Positions 23,635-28,698 of a DNA stretch of 28,698 nt are shown in pieces (position 1 is the stretch's first letter; every line of letters starts with the position of its first letter). This DNA comes from HK-STAS-PATE-36 sp964610345. Its GTDB lineage: Bacteria > Patescibacteriota > Saccharimonadia > Saccharimonadales > JAGQNJ01. Both the position numbers and the translations under genes were made by a program. The stretch spans positions 1-28,698 of the forward strand of contig CAZSVQ010000008.1 of the NCBI GenBank assembly GCA_964610345.1. The letters run 5' to 3'. The notes beneath the pieces are model-generated. The model had not been told where the DNA came from. It saw nothing but the letters and a program-made list of their open reading frames with translations, and searched no databases.

Positions 23635-24762
23635 CTAGAAGAACCTTTTTACATCCACCACTGTTATTAACACAAATAGCAACATCAAAACCGCAAAACC
23701 AATGCCGTGAATCATGTCTTCGGCTTTAGCTGTTAATGGTTTACGCATTATTCTGTACAAATAAGTCACAAACAAGCGCCCGCCGTCTAATGCTGGAATA
23801 GGCAAAGCGTTCATAATCGCTAATGTTAATGATATTACGGCTATTATCATCAAAATAAATTGAATTCCCAACTTGCTTCCGTCCTTAATCAACACAAATA
23901 CACCAACTGGCCCAGAAACTTGGCTACTAGCCTTTTGGGTATCGCCCTGGAACAAGCCTGCCACTACCGAGCCAAGACCTTTAAGCGTTAGTTCGGTAAA
24001 TTGTTTAGCTACCCCAATTCCAACAATAGGTGCTGACCAGGTTGAGCGTTGCAATGTAAATTCAGCTGGCACCACACCCAAATAACCTTTTGGATCATCT
24101 GTGTTTTTGCTGGCTTCTACTTCTTCTGTTGACCGTAAAGTAACCTCAGCTGTTTTTGTTTGGCCATCACGCTCGTAAGTTACCTGTACTTTTTGACCTT
24201 CAAATTCTTTGGTAGCTTGTGGCAAGCTTTCTGCGCTAGAAATTTGCTGAGAATTTTCAAGCCCTGTTCCAATTGATATAAGTTGATCGCGAGACTGTAA
24301 TCCAGCTTGGCTAGCTGGAGAATTTTCTTCTACTGCACCAATGAGTACGTTATTTTTAACAACTTTAGTATCACTTGCAACCGTAAATTGGTTTTCAACT
24401 ATTTTAGGCATACCGATTAATGCAATCAAGGTAAACATTAAAATTGCTACAAATAAATTCATCACAACACCCGCACCAATAATTTTGGTCTTTGCCCACA
24501 AACTAGCAGCCCCATAACTACCCTTTGCCCTATCTTCATCGTGCTCACCCTTTAGTTTCACAAAACCACCTAGTGGCAACCAGTTAACCGTAAATAACAA
24601 TCCACTCTTTAGTTTTTTACCCCAAGCCATTGGCGGAAACCCAATACCAAATTCTTCTACATCAACATCATTACGACGTGCCATAATAAAATGCCCAAAT
24701 TCATGAACTATCACTAGCATCACGAACAAAACCAACCCCAAAATAATTAAAAATACAGACAT
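23635..24762 (-). CDS. rseP: Site-2 protease RseP-like (M50 intramembrane metalloprotease)
   Basis: 375 residues. Zinc motif HEFGH (20-24) lies in the first helix, and the third ligand lies in NALPIPALDGG (D326). A PDZ domain (about 130-205, GAVEENSPASQAGLQSRDQL) sits between helices 2 and 3. The protein cleaves membrane-spanning substrates such as anti-sigma factors or signal peptide remnants. The ATG follows the uppS stop directly (TAAATG) with GGGGG upstream, implying coupling. In most bacteria cdsA and dxr lie between uppS and rseP; both are absent here. Confidence 0.95.
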   Translation of the reverse strand: MSVFLIILGLVLFVMLVIVHEFGHFIMARRNDVDVEEFGIGFPPMAWGKKLKSGLLFTVNWLPLGGFVKLKGEHDEDRAKGSYGAASLWAKTKIIGAGVVMNLFVAILMFTLIALIGMPKIVENQFTVASDTKVVKNNVLIGAVEENSPASQAGLQSRDQLISIGTGLENSQQISSAESLPQATKEFEGQKVQVTYERDGQTKTAEVTLRSTEEVEASKNTDDPKGYLGVVPAEFTLQRSTWSAPIVGIGVAKQFTELTLKGLGSVVAGLFQGDTQKASSQVSGPVGVFVLIKDGSKLGIQFILMIIAVISLTLAIMNALPIPALDGGRLFVTYLYRIMRKPLTAKAEDMIHGIGFAVLMLLFVLITVVDVKRFF

Positions 24763-25461
24763 TTAACCCCCAAATCTTCTTTGTCTTTTATTATATTCTA
24801 TCAATGCCTCATCAAAATCTTCAACAGTATAATCTGGCCATAATTTTTCAGAGAACAACAGCTCTGCATACGCAGAACGCCATAGCATGAAACCACTAGT
24901 TCTTTGCTCACCCGAAGTACGTATTAACAGATCAAGTTGTGGTACCTCTGGTGAATAAAGATTTTGTTCAAATAAACTTAATGTCACCTCTTGAGGGTTT
25001 ATGTTTTTTGATATTATTTTTTTGGTCGCATCGATGATCTCTTGCTGTCCGCCATAATTAAAACATAACGCCAACGTGCCATTTTCATTATTGGCCGTTT
25101 TTTGTTCGGTTTGTTCAATAGCTTTTAAGACCGAGCTATTTAAATTAGACCTTTCGCCTAAAACTATTATCTTGATTCCCTTTTTATGAAATTCGCTTAG
25201 ATATTTTTCTACCGCTTTAACAACCAACTTCATCAAGTATGATGTTTCTTCTTCAGTTCTGGACCAATTTTCAGTAGAAAATACATAGGCACTGAGAAAT
25301 TCCACACCCTTATCAAAAGCATGTAATGAAATATCCTTAAAAACTTCAGCTCCTTTGCGATGCCCTTCAAGGGTTGGAATACCTTGATTTTTAGCCCAAC
25401 GCCTGTTTCCGTCTAGAATAATACCAACATGTTTTGGTGCATCTAAATTAGTCTGAATCAT
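24763..25461 (-). CDS. uppS: Isoprenyl (undecaprenyl diphosphate) synthase
   Basis: 232 residues. cis-Prenyltransferase motifs are complete: HVGIILDGNRRWAKNQG (catalytic D17), LSAYVFSTENWSR, and the C-terminal LLIRTSGEQRTSGFMLW with ELLFSEKLWPDY. It condenses isopentenyl diphosphate units into the C55 carrier for peptidoglycan and surface glycans. The downstream order uppS-rseP is conserved. TATAAT lies 7 bases before the ATG without a Shine-Dalgarno, so it seems to have its own leaderless promoter after frr. The isoprenoid pathway gene usually next door (dxr) is missing here. Confidence 0.96.
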   Translation of the reverse strand: MIQTNLDAPKHVGIILDGNRRWAKNQGIPTLEGHRKGAEVFKDISLHAFDKGVEFLSAYVFSTENWSRTEEETSYLMKLVVKAVEKYLSEFHKKGIKIIVLGERSNLNSSVLKAIEQTEQKTANNENGTLALCFNYGGQQEIIDATKKIISKNINPQEVTLSLFEQNLYSPEVPQLDLLIRTSGEQRTSGFMLWRSAYAELLFSEKLWPDYTVEDFDEALIEYNKRQRRFGG

Positions 25462-25468
25462 TGTTAGT

Positions 25469-25474
25469 ATTATA
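25469..25474 (-). promoter_or_regulatory. -10 box of uppS, leaderless arrangement
   Basis: A perfect TATAAT on the minus strand, in the 36-base gap between frr and uppS, ends 7 bases before the uppS ATG. There is no Shine-Dalgarno. Confidence 0.55.
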
Positions 25475-25497
25475 CCTTATCAAGCCTGAGAAATACT

Positions 25498-26061
25498 TTA
25501 AACCGTCATTATTTCTTGTTCTTTGGTTTTTGCTACTATCTCTGCGTCTGTTTTAGCTTTAGCCATAGCTTCTTCTATTTGAGCTATTAAACGTTTGGCT
25601 TCATCTTCTCCAATATCTTTGCCTTTTTTGGATTGGTCAATTGCATCAATAGCTTCGTGCCTAACGCTGCGCATAACAATCATGGTATCTTCTAACTTAA
25701 CACCTACTTGCTTGCTTATTTCTCGTCGACGCTCCTCTGTGAGTGGTGGAATTGGCACTCGTACAACACGCCCGTCATCATTTGGGTTCAACCCTAAAGA
25801 CTGATTATCACGAATAGCATTGCTGATTGCTTGTAGGTTGTTAGGATCAAAAGGAGTAATTTGAAGTAGTTGAGCCTCTGGCGCTGTTACGGTGGCCACC
25901 TGGTTCAGTGGCATTGGCGTACCATAAGCCTCTACCATAATACCGTCCAGCATTGCTGAGCTTGCACGCCCAGTCCGAAGCTTGCCAAGTTCGGTACCCA
26001 ACCGCTCAACTGCTGTAGTTAGTTTTTGCTTGGTATTATCAACGATTTTGTTTGCTTCCAT
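25498..26061 (-). CDS. frr: Ribosome recycling factor
   Basis: 187 residues from the ATG at 26061, which has AAGGAG just upstream and matches the usual RRF length of about 185. A longer reading through the intergenic terminator would add 54 unrelated residues and is rejected. Family stretches are LGKLRTGRASSAMLDGI, YGTPMPLNQVA, and VPIPPLTEERRREISKQ. With EF-G it splits post-termination ribosomes. pyrH, normally between tsf and frr, is absent. Confidence 0.97.
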   Translation of the reverse strand: MEANKIVDNTKQKLTTAVERLGTELGKLRTGRASSAMLDGIMVEAYGTPMPLNQVATVTAPEAQLLQITPFDPNNLQAISNAIRDNQSLGLNPNDDGRVVRVPIPPLTEERRREISKQVGVKLEDTMIVMRSVRHEAIDAIDQSKKGKDIGEDEAKRLIAQIEEAMAKAKTDAEIVAKTKEQEIMTV

Positions 26062-26085
26062 ATTACTCCTTATATGATACGGTTT

Positions 26086-26091
26086 ATTATA
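26086..26091 (-). promoter_or_regulatory. -10 box of frr
   Basis: TATAAT preceded by TG on the minus strand, 24 bases before the frr ATG and just after the tsf terminator hairpin. This leaves room for the AAGGAG ribosome binding site, unlike the leaderless genes nearby. No convincing -35 is seen. Confidence 0.5.
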
Positions 26092-26099
26092 CAGCATTA

Positions 26100-26130
26100 A
26101 AAATAGGCCGGTTTGATTCCAGCCTATTTT
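26100..26130 (-). terminator. Intrinsic terminator after rpsB-tsf
   Basis: A 12-base-pair stem (26119-26130 with 26100-26111, one G-U pair) has a 7-base loop. Its 3' arm ends in TATTTT on the minus strand. It lies 25 bases after the tsf stop and before the frr -10 box, so it should end most rpsB-tsf transcripts. Confidence 0.7.
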
Positions 26131-26155
26131 GTGTATTTTCACCGTTAAAAGCGAT

Positions 26156-26755
26156 TTATTCAACTTCTCCAAGTTGAAATCGACTAATACGACGAACCAC
26201 GATATTTTCGCCAAGTTTAGCAATATGCTCCTTGACTAAATCACCTACAGTTTGGTCGGGATTTTTAATAAATGCCTGGTCAAGCAAACAGCGTTCCGCA
26301 AAATGTTTTTTCACCATACCATCAACAATTTTATCAATCATTTCAGCTGGCTTGCCATCTGCCTTTGCCTTGTCAGTAAACTCTGCCTTAATTTTTGCCT
26401 GGTCATCTACTGGTACGTCTTCAACACCCACATAAATCGGTGCACTTGCGGCAACATGCATGCTGATATCTTTAACTAAATCTGTAAATATTTCGTTACG
26501 AGCCACAAAATCGGTTTCGCAGTTCACTTCTACCAAAACGCCGATTCGGCCATCGTGATTATAAGTACCGATAATCCCAGCTCGCGCTTCACGCTCACCA
26601 CGCTTTTCAGCTTTTGTAAGACCTTTTTTGCGCATAGCTTCTAGTGCTTTGTCAAAATCACCATCTGACTCCACCAGAGCCTTCTTGGCATCTGTAATAC
26701 CTACACCGGTTAGTTCTCGTAATCTCTTAATATCTTCTACTTTAATATCTGCCAT
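26156..26755 (-). CDS. tsf: Elongation factor Ts, short form
   Basis: 199 residues, similar to the short EF-Ts of Thermus and cyanobacteria and not the roughly 280-residue E. coli type. The N-terminal UBA-like domain (VEDIKRLRELTGVGITDAKKAL) and the nucleotide-exchange motif TDFVARN (81-87) are intact. It recharges EF-Tu with GTP. GGAAGGA precedes the ATG. It follows rpsB by 21 bases in the universal rpsB-tsf order. Confidence 0.97.
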   Translation of the reverse strand: MADIKVEDIKRLRELTGVGITDAKKALVESDGDFDKALEAMRKKGLTKAEKRGEREARAGIIGTYNHDGRIGVLVEVNCETDFVARNEIFTDLVKDISMHVAASAPIYVGVEDVPVDDQAKIKAEFTDKAKADGKPAEMIDKIVDGMVKKHFAERCLLDQAFIKNPDQTVGDLVKEHIAKLGENIVVRRISRFQLGEVE

Positions 26756-26776
26756 TTTTATTCCTTCCCCACTCCT

Positions 26777-27490
26777 TTATTTATCTTCTGTTTTCTTTTG
26801 CTTGGATTTGCCAGATTCTATTGCTTGTTTTACGTAATCTGCCATCAACTGCAAAGTCTTAATGGCATCGTCGTTGGCTGGAACTGGATATTTAATATCA
26901 GTTGGGTCAGCATTTGTATCTGTTAAGCCAACAACTGGAATGTTAAGTTTGATTGCCTCTTTAACAGCATTTTGATCTGTAATTACATCAAACACAAACA
27001 AGGCACCTGGGCGTACAGCCATGTTTTTGATGCCACCATAAATGTTATTCATCTCATCAATTTCTTCTTGGTAACGCTGTAACTCAAGTTTGTTATATTT
27101 TGAGGCTAACTGACCAGATTCCATTTTAGATTCTAGATCTTTAAGATATTTAACCCGGCCACCGATGGTGTTTTTGTTGGTCAACATTCCACCCAACCAT
27201 CGTTCTGTTACATATGGCATTTTTGTATCTTCAGCTAATTTTACAGCAATTTCGCGAGCTTGGCGTTTGGTACCAACGATCAAAATTTGCTTGCCAGATT
27301 CAGAAGTCTTCTCTAAGAAAGTTAACGCCGTTTCTAGCATTGTGACCGTTTTGGTTAAGTCAATAATATAAGTGCCCTCACGTTTTGAGTGAATATACGG
27401 CGCCATCTTGGGGTGCCATCGGCTAGTTTTGTGACCAAAGTGTGCTCCAGCCTCCAACATTTTTTTAATATCAACATCTACTGATGCCAT
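26777..27490 (-). CDS. rpsB: 30S ribosomal protein S2
   Basis: 237 residues, normal length. Family stretches include MLEAGAHFGHKTSRWHPKM near the N-terminus, GTKRQA, VTERWLGGMLTNKNTI, and LNIPVVGLTDTNADPTDI. It is part of the small subunit body. AAAGGA lies 7 bases before the ATG. A leader of about 100 bases precedes it, long enough for the S2 autoregulation known in other bacteria, although no family-specific structure was recognised. Confidence 0.98.
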   Translation of the reverse strand: MASVDVDIKKMLEAGAHFGHKTSRWHPKMAPYIHSKREGTYIIDLTKTVTMLETALTFLEKTSESGKQILIVGTKRQAREIAVKLAEDTKMPYVTERWLGGMLTNKNTIGGRVKYLKDLESKMESGQLASKYNKLELQRYQEEIDEMNNIYGGIKNMAVRPGALFVFDVITDQNAVKEAIKLNIPVVGLTDTNADPTDIKYPVPANDDAIKTLQLMADYVKQAIESGKSKQKKTEDK

Positions 27491-27591
27491 TATTTAATCC
27501 TTTCATCTTCGGTGAAGTCGCTACCTAATTACTCCTACACGGATGCAATCAGGAAGGATTATCAACTCCCCTGCTTAATTAATACCTGGCT

Positions 27592-27620
27592 ATTCTAGCA
27601 ATAATATCAACTTTTTTCAA
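27592..27620 (-). promoter_or_regulatory. Sigma70-type promoter of rpsB-tsf
   Basis: On the minus strand TTGAAA (27620-27615) and TAGAAT (27597-27592) are separated by exactly 17 bases, with an extended TGC before the -10. It predicts a transcript start near 27585 and a leader of roughly 95 bases. Confidence 0.75.
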
Positions 27621-27638
27621 GAGGAGTAGATTGGAAAT

Positions 27639-27667
27639 TTGACAACCAAACTACACCCAAATATAAT
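27639..27667 (+). promoter_or_regulatory. Consensus sigma70 promoter of the LRR surface protein gene
   Basis: TTGACA (27639-27644) and TATAAT (27662-27667) match consensus perfectly with 17-base spacing, the strongest-looking promoter in the window. It is divergent from the rpsB promoter; the two -35 boxes are 18 bases apart. Confidence 0.85.
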
Positions 27668-27673
27668 CGTAAG

Positions 27674-27690
27674 CATAATAAAGTATTATG
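27674..27690 (+). other. Stem-loop at the predicted 5' end of the LRR gene mRNA
   Basis: CATAATA (27674-27680) and TATTATG (27684-27690) form a 7-base-pair stem with a 3-base loop. It starts at the transcript start predicted from the upstream promoter. It could protect the 5' end of the mRNA. It is AT-rich and weak. Confidence 0.4.
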
Positions 27691-27722
27691 TAGGTTGGGC
27701 TATACATTCCAGAGGGATAACT

Positions 27723-28698
27723 ATGAATATTATAAGGTCAATACAAAAATCACGTATCTTAAACTATCTAAACCAAGCTAGCCAAACCAATAAAACCACT
27801 AAGGCCATAAAAACTACAAACTACACCTCCCTAGCCTTATTACTAACCCTAACATCTATACTGCCAATATTACTACCAGCTACAGCTACGGCTGCACCAT
27901 CCACCCCACCAGACTCTTGTTTTAACTTTAATTCTGGTACAGGCACTATTACAGATTATTACGACTATGAGGGCAACAACAACTCCAACCCCGCCTGCAC
28001 CAGAGAACCCATTATTCCCAGCACTATTGGTGGTAATGCGGTGACTACTATTGGCAACAATGCCTTCCAAAGCAACCAACTCACCAGTGTCACCATCCCT
28101 AACTCCGTAACTTCTATTGGTAACTATGCCTTCGCTTACAACCAACTCACCAGTGCCACAATTGATGGTAATATTACAACTGCAGGTGGTAATGAATTTA
28201 GTGGCAACCCCATCCAAACCTTCACCTATGGCCTAGATACCTATACATCTTCAGACCCCCTAATAGATGATTGCTTCGCCTTCAATGGCATTAATACTAT
28301 AACCGGCTTTAAAAAAGCAAACATAGCTACAATTAGAGACCACAGTAATGCTTGCTTAAACCCTAATGTAAATATACCTAGTACAATAGGTGGTAACCCC
28401 ATTACTTTTATTGGCAACTATGCCTTTATGAGTGAGCGACTCACTAGCCTTACAATTGGTAACTCTGTCACTTCTATTGGAAGTTATACCTTTGCTTACA
28501 ACCAACTCACTAGCCTTACAATTCCAAACTCCGTAACTACTATTGGTGACTCTGCCTTTCGAAGCAATCAACTCACCAGTGCTACAATTGGCAACTCAGT
28601 AACTTCTATTGACAGCTGGGCCTTCGAGCGCAACCAGCTCATCAGCCTTACAATTGGTAACTCAGTCGCTACTATTGGTTACTCTGCCTTCTCTAACA
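27723..28698 (+). CDS. BspA-type leucine-rich-repeat surface protein (C-terminus beyond window)
   Basis: 325 residues are visible from the ATG at 27723, which has GAGG 7 bases upstream; the frame is open at the right edge. A basic N-region and a hydrophobic core (about 35-56), ending in an ATATAAPS cleavage-like site, form a long signal peptide. The rest consists of LRR_5/BspA repeats of about 22-24 residues, of the type LTSLTIPNSVTSIGNYAF..NQ. A larger unit recurs: a cysteine-led CF.FN segment, a second cysteine 26-27 residues on, then IPSTIGGN..T.IGN.AF (starting at C66 and C184). Such proteins are exported and bind host cells or matrix in other bacteria. In an epibiotic CPR organism an adhesin role is plausible but inferred. 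The consensus promoter suggests strong expression. Confidence 0.88.
   Translation, partial: MNIIRSIQKSRILNYLNQASQTNKTTKAIKTTNYTSLALLLTLTSILPILLPATATAAPSTPPDSCFNFNSGTGTITDYYDYEGNNNSNPACTREPIIPSTIGGNAVTTIGNNAFQSNQLTSVTIPNSVTSIGNYAFAYNQLTSATIDGNITTAGGNEFSGNPIQTFTYGLDTYTSSDPLIDDCFAFNGINTITGFKKANIATIRDHSNACLNPNVNIPSTIGGNPITFIGNYAFMSERLTSLTIGNSVTSIGSYTFAYNQLTSLTIPNSVTTIGDSAFRSNQLTSATIGNSVTSIDSWAFERNQLISLTIGNSVATIGYSAFSN
28030..28698 (+). repeat. BspA-type LRR coding repeats
   Basis: Tandem units of roughly 66-72 bases recur, with shared runs such as AACCAACTCACCAGT and TCTATTGG. They encode at least seven repeats in two blocks, separated by a cysteine-containing spacer (about 28160-28370). The near identity of adjacent units suggests ongoing repeat expansion. 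Confidence 0.8.

Noticed and set aside
26062..26223. 54-residue N-terminal extension of Frr
   Set aside because: It runs through the tsf terminator and the frr -10 box; the ATG at 26061 has AAGGAG and gives the normal length.
27873..28571. Minus-strand open frames rich in repeated GIVAN/NSSYGV-like motifs
   Set aside because: They are antisense images of the plus-strand LRR repeats, which have a signal peptide, Shine-Dalgarno and consensus promoter.

Overview
The window is AT-rich, gene-dense, mostly bacterial housekeeping sequence, with short intergenic gaps and nearly all genes on the minus strand. The gene set suggests a Patescibacteria/CPR genome, most likely Saccharibacteria (TM7). Supporting signs are a DUF5652-like protein, a reduced ribosome/translation cluster missing pyrH, cdsA and dxr, coiled-coil cell-wall hydrolases beside ftsEX, and short versions of several enzymes. 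A normal RF2 (prfB) and TGA used as a stop (ftsE ends in TGA) indicate the standard genetic code, which argues against the UGA-recoding CPR groups. The taxonomic call is inference from gene content.

Layout from right to left, following minus-strand transcription. At 27723-28698 a plus-strand BspA-type leucine-rich-repeat surface protein runs off the window; it is divergent from rpsB-tsf, and each side has a good sigma70-type promoter. After a terminator come frr, uppS, rseP and a CPBP protease. Next is a leader of about 145 nt that encodes a 23-codon peptide with two Pro codons and ends in a terminator-like hairpin. It precedes a glutamate-5-kinase-like gene and an editing-domain-less proS, and it looks like a proline attenuator. 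greA-lysS follow, convergent with rarA (+). Then come DUF5652, an unknown acidic protein, a two-helix membrane protein and msrA, convergent with a 507-residue unknown (+).

Divergent from that unknown is a seven-helix protein that aligns with heliorhodopsins but has lost both the retinal-binding lysine and the counterion glutamate. It is followed by a HAD phosphatase, an RlmD/TrmA-type methyltransferase with a single cysteine, and a PD-(D/E)XK nuclease. The left third is a Firmicutes-like order: serS, hpf, secA, an M16 peptidase, prfB, ftsE, ftsX, and two paralogous secreted coiled-coil proteins. The first of these carries an M23 domain whose motifs are in circularly permuted order. The second runs off the left edge. 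They resemble the FtsEX-EnvC and FtsEX-PcsB cell-separation systems.

Two start architectures alternate. Some genes have a clear Shine-Dalgarno (rpsB, tsf, frr, greA, hpf, msrA, the LRR gene). About ten others have a -10-like hexamer (TATAAT, TACAAT or TAAAAT) only 6-10 nt before the ATG and no Shine-Dalgarno, which predicts leaderless mRNAs. No tRNA, rRNA, CRISPR array, insertion sequence or phage gene was seen. No gene-free stretch exceeds 300 bases; the longest, 27491-27722, holds the divergent promoters and the rpsB leader.
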